Shown here: piece by piece, positions 1 through 11,425 of the stretch
Position numbering within the stretch: the first letter of the stretch is position 1
How the letters are laid out: each line of letters begins with the position of its first letter
NCBI GenBank assembly: GCA_022495995.1
Contig: JAFEMH010002577.1
Coordinates: forward strand, 265,661 to 329,660
DNA from: Adenophora triphylla var. japonica
Lineage: Eukaryota > Streptophyta > Magnoliopsida > Asterales > Campanulaceae
Direction: 5' to 3'
DNA: 64,000 nucleotides
The notes under the pieces: model-generated
What the model saw: the letters and a program-made list of their open reading frames with translations, nothing else
Told to the model about the DNA's origin: nothing
The model's database searches: none
Position numbers and translations under genes: made by a program

Positions 1-255
1 TGATGTTTTGGCAGCTCATTATGGAGAGGAAGGTATAAGTCATATCAGTTTCTTGTTTCTGATTTCCAATCACATGCTTGTTGTCTTCTTATACACAAAG
101 AAAAATTAAGATGTGCTTGTGGTCCTTGCATGCACATAAAATCTATGCATGCTTGTGTAGAGAAAATCTGATTCACAGAGTTTAAGTTTGCATTTGAATC
201 TCATGTTGATTTACTATGGTAATATAGAGGAGTTGTGTCCATTTACGGAAGGAGT

Positions 256-327
<72 letters not shown>

Positions 328-2488
328 GCTCAATGATTTGAGGAGGGATGGGGAGGCAGCTATAATTTGATGTCGGATTTATGTAATTTTCTTCATTATG
401 GTGATGGACGCCTTGTCCATCTGTTTTGTATTTTGAGACTCATCTAATAAAGTTTTTTTTTCCTATCAAAAATAAAATAAAAAATAAATATACACACACA
501 CACACACATATATACACAAATATATATACATATATATATATATATATGTATATATATGCACTTTTTTCATTCCATGTAAAGAGTCCACATTTCAAAGTTT
601 GACTTGTTTATTTTGTACTTTTACGCCCATCTATTTTATAAATTTCGTATTTAAGTTATAATGCAATAAAACTTTTTTTTTTCGACATCTTTTCTTTCAT
701 GATGACATGAATATTCATGTTAGTCGACCCCAAATTATTTTGGGACCAAGGGCTTTGTTGTTGTTGTTGTTGATGCAATAAAACTTTCATATGTTTTGAA
801 CATGATTTTATTTTTAAAGAAAAAATAAATTTTGAAAGCTTAGTTTATGAAAGTGGTCTCTTGATATGGAACGTCCAAAAAAGAAATAATGGACTAGTAA
901 CATGGAATAGAAGATGTATTATTTTACTTATACAATGAACAAGAGGACAATATGTCCTTCGAAAGAGAAAAAGGAAAAGAGAAACAGTAAAAAAGAAAAT
1001 TAGAAAGGTATAATTTGAAATGTGAATACTGATAACTAACAAACTACAAAATCTAGACTAATGTATGGTTGCGCTTCAATATGAATGTTCAAGATTAGAC
1101 GAGACCCTTGTATCATCTGTATATGAATATGAGCTAGCCAAATTAACGTTGTTTTGTGTTGCTGAAAACTTCGAGGAAGGAAGAAGAGGAGGAATGGGAT
1201 TGTCGGTGTTGACTTGCAATTTATCTAACAACAATTACTTTACCTAGTCAAAACCATTTTTTCAATCCTCTACAAAATCCTCTTCTCCCTCATCTGTGAA
1301 GTCTGTCCCAATCAAGCTATTAGCACCCAGATCACTTCCTGGTAGAGGTTTGACGCACTAAGTGCTAACTTCTGCACAAAAGTGTGGCGGTTTTGTGACA
1401 AAACTTTAGATTTTGTCCTTCATGTTTGCGCGAATCCAACCAATCTCATATGTATCAACTCCTTCCTTCGTATCTGTGGAATTTGAATTTTGTTTGGGAA
1501 TTTATTAAAGAGTACAAGTGAGCTTGCATATGTTTCTGTTTTATCATCTGTTGAAGGGTAGTCTTACGGGGCCTGTATCACTGTTCTATAGCTAGCGTTA
1601 CACGAATCACCAAAGAGATATATAGAGGAGCGATAATAGGGACTAACTAGGCTAAGGAGAGAACAATTATTATGGGACAAGTCAAACTGAATTACTGTAG
1701 TTGTCTCAATAAATGAGCTGAGGACATGCTTGTCAAATGCGTCGACTAGGTGACGGCTACACGGTGAGGCGGGGTTCATGTAAGAGTTTTCTCCTTTTCT
1801 CGGTTTCTCTCTCTCTCCTTTTTGCGCTGTTTTCTGCTTAGGTTCTCTTTTCCCGTCTTTTCTACTCCCAATTCTCGATTTCTCCTCTATAGCAAACATA
1901 TAATATATATAAACATCAATTGCTTGTATATGTACCATAGTTGTCAAAGGCGAATACCCGCCTCGCCTTTTTGTCGCCTTGGGGGGTCAGTCGCCTTTTT
2001 ATAGCCAGGAAGACGAATGAACGCCTTCCTTCACAAGGCGTTCGCCTTGCTCGCCTTTTTGCCGCATGCCTCTCCCCCTTGTCCCCTGTTTTACAAATAT
2101 TCATTTACTTTTGTATGACTTTAGAACTTGATTTTTTCTCCATAATGTCTAAAGGTTTAAGTTTATTTCACTTGCTTAAACCAGTACTTGTTTTGTTGAT
2201 TTGAACGTTGTAATTTTAATTCATGCGTCTTTTGTGTTAGAATTCTTAAATTTGAGGTTTAAACTATATTATAATACTATTATATGCAGAATTGTGAAAT
2301 TTATTTTAATGTTTTATTCTTGTTCATAACATGTTTTATGCTTTGTTTATGTATTGCATGTATATAGATATATATTTTCTGTTTTTACTATTTTTTTGGT
2401 CTATTTTCCTCCTTGTCTTTTTGCCGCCCGCCTCTCGTCTCTTCTTTCACATTTTCCAAGTACTTCTCACCCGCCTCTCGCCTTTCGC

Positions 2489-2539
<51 letters not shown>

Positions 2540-5500
2540 TACTTTAACTATTTTTTGTTCTATTTTTACCCTTGCTCGCCTTTTTGCCACCCGCCTCTTG
2601 CTTTGCCTTTCACCTCTTTTAGATGCCTCTTGCCCGCCACTCGCCTTTCGCCTTTGACAAGTATGGCCGAGTATTTATAGGTGCTAAAGCGAATGTCTCC
2701 GTGCTGCTCACGTGAGGAGTCACGTGTAGTCTTGCACGCTGACACCTTTTCATTGGCCTGCCCATTCAGTTTTGGGGAATGGTGCTGATTGTCTCTTGTG
2801 GGGCTAATCCTGCAACTCTCATTTTTAGGTCTAGCTGTCCTGCCATTGGGCCACATAACTAACTCCACTTTTATAGCCTCCAATCCACAGCTTCTCATTG
2901 GTGGTGTTCTCATTTGCGGAATAAGCTTTCTTTGGCCTTGTCCAACTAATTACTTGAATTACTAATGCTTTATTCGCGGAAAGAGCGTACACGAGAAAAG
3001 GTCGATCGCAAGAAAAGGACGGCTCACGCTAAATTCTTCAAGGAGAATACATGCGGGCAGAGAGTGTTACATTCGGGATGTCTAACCGATACGTGTGCAG
3101 GACCCGTGTATCCCACATAGTATAAGAGAAATGAAATGAACACATTGATGGTCGCAAATTTGAGTCCGGTTGCCTCATAACCTTGATTCTAGAGTTAGGA
3201 AATTATTCTTCAAAGTTTTTTTTTTTTTTTTAAAAAAATTCTTGATTCGAAGCCCAAATCCTTCTCGTTTTCCCCTTCTTTCCTTCATTTGAAAGTCAAA
3301 AATTCCTTTCAAGCTCAAGGCTTTTGTGTGGACACTAGTGCTCAACAAACTTACTACATACGACAAGATGCAGATTCGACGACCTCTTAAGTGTATTTCG
3401 CCTACTCGTGGGTTACTTGTAAGTTCTCAGACAAGTCACATGATCATTTGTCTCCCCATTGTGTTATTGCTCGTTATCTTTGAAGTCATTTATTTGAGGT
3501 GATGGGGAAAAGCGGGTGTGCTCCAACTCGTTGATTTCTTTTTAGCAAATTCATTTTTGACGTTTTGGGAGAGATGAAATGTTGTTTATTTATGGTACTG
3601 TAGGGTTTCAACTATCTTTTGGTGTTTATGGATGGATAGGAATAACAAGATTTCACTATGGGAGTGAGTGATTTTTATAGCTTCTCTTTGGGTGACATCC
3701 AACATGGCTTTTCGGGGATTGTCTATTTCATATGTGAAGCGGGATTCGGCTCGTTTTTTTGGTTCCGGTCGGCATTTTCAGTTTTCTTGGTTTTTTGCAC
3801 ACCCCTATCGTTTTATATTTTTCAGTTTAATCTAAAAACCTCTTTTCTTATCAAAAAAGAAGAATGAAATGAGCCGATTTCTCACATGGATTGACCTGAC
3901 CCGGTGCACAGAAATGGTTAATATATCAGCTAGCCCATGCCCACACACAACCTTAATCCCCTTTCCATTACCACGCCCCTATTATTCTTTTTAGTCCCAT
4001 ACCTACTGTCTGCTTAATTCTTTACCTTAGGCCTTACTCCTTACTACTTGCTACTGGGCCCATTACATAGCGAAACAATACTTCCTTTATCTTGACCCAG
4101 ACCTGCTCCCATGAATAACCACAACTCATCAATAATCCCCCCTCCCTTGGTGGCAATCTCCAATGTTAAATATGTCACAAAAGCAACTCTTACTCCACAG
4201 GTGGAGCGGTAACGCTTTTATCAATAACCAACATCCTGTCTAACCATTGACTTGACACAACTTGTCGAACATGCCTACCAATGAAGCCAAATAATGAAAC
4301 ACCATCTTTAGACTTAAATATATACTTTGAATATGCGATCTGCTTCCATCTAAGACTGTAGTTTGAATAACAACTTTGATTCCGACAATCTCCTAATCTT
4401 AACTCCAACTACTGTCTTTATAGTCCTTATTGCCCCTGATGCGATATTACTTTTGAAATGGGAAAATTATAAAATTTGCTACTGTACTTTTGGTTCGCCT
4501 ACCAATTTTAAATTTTGAACTTTATTTTCGTCGATTTTGCCATTGTACTATGATTTTTGCCGTCATTTTCTTTATTCAGTCTAAAGGCCTTAGAAATTTA
4601 GCATAGTTGTTAAAAAATGAACAAACTGTTTAAAACTTAACAGAAATGTTAAAATTTTAACTAAGACCTTAAAATATTAAATTATTATTATTAAATCATT
4701 TTCAAAAAAATCTAATTTATTTAGTTATTTCGTCATTTTTTAATTTTATTTTTAATATCAATTTATAATATGATTTAAGAAAACAAAACAATGGTATTAA
4801 AATATTTTTAAAAATATTATTTCTAAATTACTTATAAGTAAATATTTTAGAAATATTAATGACTAGTAACTAATTTTAAAATACTTATGACTAAAACATT
4901 AATTTCTAAATAATAATAAAAAAAGATAATATTAAAAATAATATTTATAAATAGTTTTAAAAACTAATTATTTTAACAAACTAGCTAAAAAAATTTAAAT
5001 TATTTCCTCAAAAATAATTTAAAAAAATATATATTTTAACACAATTGTTAAAAATTGAATGTTTCTGGTAAGTTTTGATCATTTTGCTAATTTTTTAACA
5101 ATTTTGTTAAATTTCTAACATTTGTGAGGGTGAAGGGAAAAAGTTATTTTCCTATAAAAATAGTTATGGTTAAGGAAAAAAATGATGGCAAAAATCATAG
5201 TACATTAGAAACTCTTTAAATTAATACTCGATAAATTAATAAAACCTCTAAAATTATAAATTTGTTCGATCCCGACTTGGGCAAGTTGAAAAAATTACAA
5301 AAATCGATAAAATAGTAAGATAATAATTTTCCGGGAGATACTTTTATAATTTTAGGTTCCACGAAAATCATAAATTAATAATTCTTAAAAAATGAAAAAA
5401 TAATTATTACAATTTAATGAAAATATGACTATATGGTTGTTTGTTTTCTTTAAAAGTTCATATCTAATTGGAATTCGTCTCTAATTTTTCTTATTACATC

Positions 5501-8500
5501 CAATAGTTATGGTGTTGTTTTTTTGCATTGTATAGAATATGGTTGAATATTTTAAAGTCTTCATGTCGTTTATATACAAGATTTGTTTAAAAAATATATT
5601 GAATATAGTTATTCTTTTTGTGTACAATGAATTCAAAATTATCATCAACTTCCAATGCCTTTCAACTTATTATTTACACACAATGGATTTAGTTTATACA
5701 AAAATTTGAAATTCGTCGAATATGCTAAAAACTCTTCAAACTAATAATTATTAATAACTCTATAACTTAATAAATTTAACAGGTCCCAATATTATTAATT
5801 TATAGAGTTTTTAATGTACAATGGCGAAATTGAAGAAGATAAAGTACAATGACAAATCTGTAGGTAAACCCAAAGCACATTGACAAATTTTATAGTTTTC
5901 CCCTTCCGAAACCCACCCACCTAGTAAAGCGACCAACCAAGCAGCATTCAAGAGAGACAACCTCTAATAAACCCCTTGTCAATCTCAATCTTCACTCGGG
6001 AGTTTCTTGCCACAAACCACGAACCGCCTTCCAGAGCTAGCAATGGAATCTAAAGATACTCGCATACGACATTGCCATAACCCTATATCCTTATATGGTT
6101 TTAGACCCATTTCAATATAATTAATGTTTGATTAATTGTTTTAAATACTACTTATTAGCACCAATCAGCACCAATTGCAGATTTTGTTGTTGTTGGGAGG
6201 GTAATAATGTCGCTTAAAACTTCAATTGAAGTTGTTGATCATTCCCATTTTCATTTATCCGATAACAATGAATCTATTGTGTGCGATATAGATGGGACGG
6301 GGACTTATTCTTGTTACCCCTTTCGATCTTTTTGTTCTCGAATCCCTAACCCTTCATTTGTTTGGCTTCCTTTTTGTATTTGGAAGTATGTGGCATCCTT
6401 TTACAATTCGAGCCTTCATTTGGACTCTAGCTGTGCATTAACTCAATACCACCAACAAACTGCAGCGTAGGTTGGAAAAATATTTTTCTGAACTGGTGTG
6501 TGAACAGTAAACCTTATGAGAACTATGATCATCTATTCCTTCATTGTAGCAGAGCTTGTTATTTGTCTTTCAATTGGATGGAGCACTTTGAGGGGATCTT
6601 TAAGGGTGAATTGCTTCCAAGATCATTACGTTTGGGACATAGTTGTGTTTAGCATATTTAGGGGCTCCTGCTAATGGTGCATTATGGGTGGATTCCTCTT
6701 TCAGATTTGAAGTGGGATTGAATGGCTATTATTACTTACTATAGGCTGTTTATCTAATAATACAACTTGTCTTTTGCACTTTTACCTTATATGTATGGTT
6801 GTTCTTTGTTAGATGTCCTACGATATGCTCTTTTGCTATCATACATTTAAATTTGTGAGCTAACAGCATTACTTGCACTTCACATGTAGTTGGTATTTTG
6901 CGACTGCACTCCAAATGTATATGCTTTCTGGAATTTCACTTACAGGAGTGAAAGCCTTTTTATTTGATGAAACAACATGGTCTTAAACATTATGAGTCCA
7001 ACTTATTTGTTTATTTTGTTTTTCCAGACGAAGATGGCCCAGCAAAAGTAGCCAGAGTCGAGATTCCGTCTTCTCAAGCCAGTCATGGTGTAATACCTGG
7101 ATCAATGTATCCTCCTCAGTCATATGGGGCAATGCCATCTATGTATACCCTCTCTTTCTCTCTTCTCAAATGCTTACCATAATTTATACTGTGCTTGAAG
7201 TGCTTGCTGCGTCAGAAATATGTAGGTGCTTTTTTAATTTGGTTAACTGTGGGAAATTGGTTGCCTGAGATGGGTAATGACCTGTGCCTTGTTATGCTTT
7301 AGTACTGTGGTACACATGTTCTTTTGTTTGCTGCGAGGAAGTTCTCTGTATTCAAATTGCTGGAGATGTCCAAATACTAATAAGTGCATGTTGTGTCTCT
7401 CATTCACATCTCATGGAAGCTTTCAGAGTGTTTAGATATGCTAGATTATTTTTGCATGTGGGTACTCAGTTGACTATCTTGCTCTAGCTGCTATATATGC
7501 CCAAAGTCTTTTTCTATATCCAAATTTTACTCTAGCAGAGTCATGAAGTGTTTCTCAACTGTTTTTTTTCCTCTGTATGCAGGTATAATCCCGCATTGCC
7601 AGTCCCTCGTGCTGGTTGGCCAGGGATGCCTCGTCCACAACCGTGGTATCCACAGCATCCAGCTGTCTCAGCTCCACCTTCTGTACCATTAGGAATGGGA
7701 CAACAGCCGTTATTCCCTGTACAGAACATGAGGCCGCCTTTGCTATCCACTGCGCCACCAGGACTTCAACCATCATTCCCAGTTACTCCTCCAGGACTTC
7801 CTGCGTCCACGACGTCGCTTACTAACTCTCAACCATTGTTCCCAGTTGTTGCTAACAGTAATCTTCCTCAAAGTTCACCATTTTCACCTCCTATGCCTTC
7901 TGCAAGTATTCCATCAAGCTCCCCTGCAGAGGTAAAAAGTTTGATCGACCCCCAAATGAGCAGTAACATAAACTTGGCAAATAGCTACTACACCCCAAGC
8001 TTTCAAGGTTCGATTTTCTTCATACTATCTAGTGTTCTATAACATGATTTGCCATTTTTCTCTGATAATAATAATGACACATTCTGCAATTCATGATATT
8101 GAAATTTATTCAAGGGCTTAGAGTTCTCAATCCATTGATATGTCATGGAGTTAAAATACACTACAAGCATGCAAGTATTTGAACATAAGTATTAATGAAA
8201 GATTACCTAGGCAAGAGCTAGATTGACAATAACAGTTAAATAGAAAATAACGCGAAGTACCAAAGGCACACACACAACAGTTTATTGTTCATCCGCCAAC
8301 AGTGTTGGTTATACCCACAGCTGACGACTAAAATATTAAAGTTGGAATTGGTTCGGCCTGATTGAAAATAGCTGGAATGGTGCGGCTTAAAAAAGGCATT
8401 TGAGCATATATTGGTTGGAAATGAACTGGTCCATCCACCCCTACGTTCACAGTTGGGAGCTGTGCTGGAACGGAAATTACATTGCATTTTGTGGTGATTT

Positions 8501-11425
8501 GTGTTTGTTACATGCAAACTTTGACTAGAATAGACAAAAAGTGAGAAGGGTCTATGAGAAAACGAGGAGAGAAGTCAATATAGGTCGGAGGTTTGTGTCT
8601 TATAGAAAGGGCATTTTACTAATAAGGCAAAATATGTGAATACTTTTTCATCTTAAAAATATCATTTTGGCAATGGATTTTGGATAAAAAATCTGATTCT
8701 GTTCCGTCTTTGAAGGTTTAGGGAATTTTCATTTCATTAGTCACCATCCTGGTCAAGTTAGCAAACCATATACATGAATTGATTGTTCCATGAAATCAGC
8801 CATTCCATTCTTGCCGCTATCTCGATGTAGTGAAACACCTCCTTGTGAAAAGAGGTTGTAACAGATTTCCAGCAGTATTTAGCCAAAGTACACTAAAGAA
8901 TGGTTGAGAGTTTCAAGGCTGTAAGAACGTGGTAGAGTTTCAAAGCCTAAAACACATGGTAGGCAGTTTCAAAGCCTTTGCATGCTCCTATTCTCTGTAA
9001 ATGCTAAAAACTTAAATGAAGATCTTTCCCATTATTTTTCTTTTAGCTCATCCTCTTCTGCAACTTAGAATCACTGGTTGTAATTGTTATAGCTTTATTT
9101 TAATATAACTTGTGACTTTTGCTGCATTGCTATTATTTTCAAGATTACAGATACTCATCCCAATTGTTATTTGTACTTTGAAGAGTGATTGGGTCACTGC
9201 CATCGTTTGATATTAGCTTCTTGTTTTCTGTATTTTTTTCTTCCCTTTATGATGAACCCATATCCATCCTATGTAATCTAATCTTATTTTAATAAATCTT
9301 TTTTCTTATCAAAAAAAACAGTGATCAAGAGTGTGAGAGTGGCGGTAGTTTCTTAGCCGTCATCTCCACTCTTCCTTTCTTTTTGTGCTTGCATGCTGGG
9401 ATAGTCTAGGATAAGAGTGCATCAAACGGTTGCTCGAAAACTCATGCCTGACTTTCATGTGTAGTCTCTTAGTAGTTGTCTGTTTACTTGGGTCTTATAA
9501 GGATTTAGGGACAGAAGAGCTATTGTTTCAATTAGTAATCACCAAGTAAAATCTTCAGGCAGGCTTTTGGCTATTTAATTTGTAGGCAGAATAATAAGGG
9601 CATAAAGATCTGGGTTCTGTATGTCTAGATAGGTGACTTGACCTTCGTCATATGTCAGTATGTGGCAAGTAATTTTGGCATTTTCCTTTGACAACTTTGT
9701 CCATTTGTCAAAAGGTATTAAGAGCAAGTTTGGCATTATGCATATATAGTTAATTTACAGTTAGCTTGTCTTAACTAAGGCACTTGAAAACATTTGACGA
9801 TTTTGTCCTATCCCTATACAGCCCCTGCTCTATAATACACTCTTCAATGAATTTGTTGGGATCGTTGTATTTGAAGTCTGATAGAGAATTTCAATGTTCA
9901 TGAATAATGTAACATTGCATCAAAAAGCAATCGAGTCTTGATTCCTAAAACTGTGTTGTAAACAGAATTACCCAAGTTGACACACCTTTATTATGGTGTG
10001 ACAACAGTGAGTTCCTTTTGTTATCCCTCAGTCCATGTAATTTGTGAGAACTGTAATTAGAACTGCATTGTAATGTATCTTTTTATTATTTTAGGTGGGG
10101 CACCCGTTAATTCGCATTCTTATGCCTCTGGCCCGAATACTGGCGGTCCTTCAATTGGCCCTCCTCCCGTTATCGCAAACAAAGCTCCTGCCAACCAGCC
10201 CGCTACAAATGAGGTCTATTTAGTCTGGGACGATGAAGCAATGTCCATGGTCGGTACTTTTTCCTTGTATAAATTTGTATCTCAAATGTGTTTGCTCCTA
10301 AATTTTTGTTTGAGTTGTTGTATGGTAATGATTAATAAGTATTTGTTTACAGGAGGAAAGAAGGATGTCCTTACTGAAGTATCAGGTGCATGATGAAACA
10401 AGCCAGGTAAGTGATAATTAGCTTATTTTATGTTCTTCCACTGCGTTATGGAGTTGCTGCTTTACCATCTGACCAGATGAGTAGGCTTGTTCACCTTCTG
10501 CGATTTCAGATTCAGTTGTTTATGCATTGTTTCTTATTTTAAAGGTATTTCTGTATGCCTTTAAAATGTTTTTCTTCGTCTTTGAACTTGTACTCCTTCC
10601 GTTTCTAAATGAGTGTCTATTTTTGTTTTTGAGGGAAGTTCGAGAAAGTTGACATCTAAACACATTTAGTAGCATATGTACTTAATTACCTTTATCAGCT
10701 CTTCATATAACATCATGATTTTAAGTGTAAGATAGAAAATCATGATTGGCAAGGAGGATTTAGTAAACTCACAAAAAATGTACATTTATCTTGGACAATT
10801 TTTTGTTTTGCAAAAATAGATATTCATTTAGGGACAGAGGGAGTTACGTACTGCAAAGGATATCTGAACCTTCTGTTCACATATCACTCACTGTCTTTCA
10901 ATCCCATTGTTTGATGGGCTTTTCGGTCTTTCTCCATTTGGCAAGCAGTCCCAACAATTTTTGTGAAGTAGGTATTTACATTTTTTTGCTGGTAGCTAGC
11001 TTTTAATTGTATATATCTGTCAAGCTTGCGCAACCGGCTCGAGGAATCTCCAACTGAAGAGTATGTATTTACTCTTAGAATTATTTATTCATTTGATGTT
11101 ATAAACTTGTCCACATGATTTATTCTGAAGTTTGGGTGGATCGTGAACATACCCAACAAATTTATGCTCATTTAATTTTAAGCTCAAACAGTGACTTCAA
11201 ACTTGGGTCCAGGTCAGCTTCCTCTGAAAAGTTCAGATCTCTTGCGCAAAAGCAAGTTGTGATAATACCAAGTATTTATATTGTACACATGATAGTCATT
11301 AGTCACTCATTTTTTGTTCTAACAACATACCATTGGGGTTGCTTGTGTTTCAGATGAGCTCAATTGATGCAGCCATTGACAGGAGGATATCTGAAAGCAG
11401 GCTCGCTGGTCGTATGGCTTTTTAG
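1..11425 (+). CDS. SUF4: SUF4-like C2H2 zinc-finger protein, 3' part (six exons)
   Basis: Exons are 1..32, 7028..7142, 7583..8007, 10095..10249, 10353..10406 and 11354..11425 (stop TAG). All have GT-AG borders and the phases agree throughout. The first piece reads [10 protein letters not shown], the stretch after the two zinc fingers in SUF4. Then come an AKVARVEIP segment, a Pro-rich middle ([12 protein letters not shown]; repeated PLFPV), a [17 protein letters not shown] block, [19 protein letters not shown], and the end [17 protein letters not shown]. This C-terminus is diagnostic of SUF4 (ZNF207/BuGZ-related). In Arabidopsis SUF4 works with FRIGIDA to raise FLC expression and delay flowering in the nucleus. 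The zinc-finger exons lie left of the window, so activity cannot be judged. No frame break is seen. The visible introns carry inserts: about 7 kb in the first, and a MITE in the last. Confidence 0.92.
256..321. repeat. (TA)n microsatellite
   Basis: About 66 bases of nearly pure TA dinucleotides, interrupted once by tg, lie in the first visible SUF4 intron. A smaller TA/CA mixed tract follows at 490-560. Confidence 0.95.
404..476 (+). repeat. L1-type LINE 3' tail (first of three)
   Basis: The segment ends with tctaataaagttttttttt followed by cctatcaaaaataaaa. Very similar A-rich endings (..aataaa..cttttttcttatcaaaaaa) occur at 3,772-3,865 and 9,225-9,322. This suggests three 3' ends of one polyadenylated LINE family in the introns of SUF4. 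The body is too short to show protein. Confidence 0.45.
676..772 (+). mobile_element. 5'-truncated RTE/SINE-type retroposon with (TTG)5 tail
   Basis: A 97-bp insert is flanked by a perfect 15-bp duplication, atgcaataaaacttt, at 661-675 and 773-787. Its end, gtcgaccccaaattattttg then ggctttgttgttg, is the typical 3' end of plant RTE LINEs and Au-type SINEs. The TSD plus TTG tail shows target-primed reverse transcription. The same 3' end is seen at 15,211-15,272 and, inverted, at 24,953-25,010. Confidence 0.85.
1935..2666. mobile_element. GCCT-rich foldback element with inner TA tract
   Basis: The ends form an inverted repeat: ccatagttgtcaaaggcgaa at 1935 against tatgg..ttgtcaaaggcgaa on the other strand up to 2666 (19 of 20 match). 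The interior repeats cgcctttttgccgc and cccgcctc-type phrases. It also contains a (TA)n tract at 2491-2537 that splits two similar ttttactattttttgttctatttt segments, so part of the interior is duplicated. No clear TSD and no protein. It looks like a non-autonomous DNA element. Confidence 0.6.
3772..3865 (+). repeat. L1-type LINE 3' tail (second)
   Basis: The piece ends in aacctcttttcttatcaaaaaagaagaa, matching the tails at about 440-476 and 9,264-9,322. Just upstream, 3,615-3,660 reads roughly [13 protein letters not shown], the kind of sequence found near the C-terminus of plant L1 ORF2. The insert may therefore start before 3,600. Confidence 0.4.
6504..6620 (+). pseudogene. LINE ORF2 zinc-binding (zf-RVT) remnant
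   Basis: One frame reads [20 protein letters not shown] then [11 protein letters not shown]. This resembles the HLFLHC segment of the reverse-transcriptase zinc-binding domain at the C-terminus of plant L1-type ORF2 proteins. The first Cys pair and everything upstream are lost. It lies in the SUF4 intron just before exon 7028. Confidence 0.5.
8008..10094 (+). other. SUF4 intron with LINE tail
   Basis: The 2.1-kb intron between the Pro-rich exon and the SYASGPNT exon has donor GTTCGATT and acceptor TTTTAG. The only recognisable piece is an L1-like 3' tail at about 9,225-9,322 (cctatgtaatctaatctt, then aataaatcttttttcttatc and an A run). I see no gene in the rest. Confidence 0.6.
10593..10843. 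mobile_element. Stowaway-like MITE in last SUF4 intron
   Basis: The inverted ends are ctccttccgtttctaaatga at 10593 and ctccctctgtccctaaatga on the opposite strand ending at 10843. The 5' flank is TA and the 3' flank is tTA. Pairing extends about 32 bp. The element is non-coding, 251 bp, and lies in the intron between 10406 and 11354, leaving splice sites intact. Confidence 0.8.

Larger units (their letters stand above)
33..7027 (+). other. 7-kb SUF4 intron packed with repeat debris
   Basis: The donor GTATAAGT follows exon base 32 and the acceptor TTTTCCAG precedes 7028. The phase is conserved (split codon G|AC). Contents listed separately are a TA microsatellite, a TTG-tailed retroposon with TSD, L1-like 3' tails, a GCCT-rich foldback and a LINE zinc-knuckle remnant. 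The stretch 4440-5880 is extremely AT-rich and contains repeated aaatttgtaa/ttaacaattttgtt motifs. I see no coding potential there. It is bounded by similar phrases in opposite orientation (about 4450-4560 and 5160-5900, both mentioning caatgg...tttgcca), so it may be one AT-rich inserted element. Confidence 0.7.
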
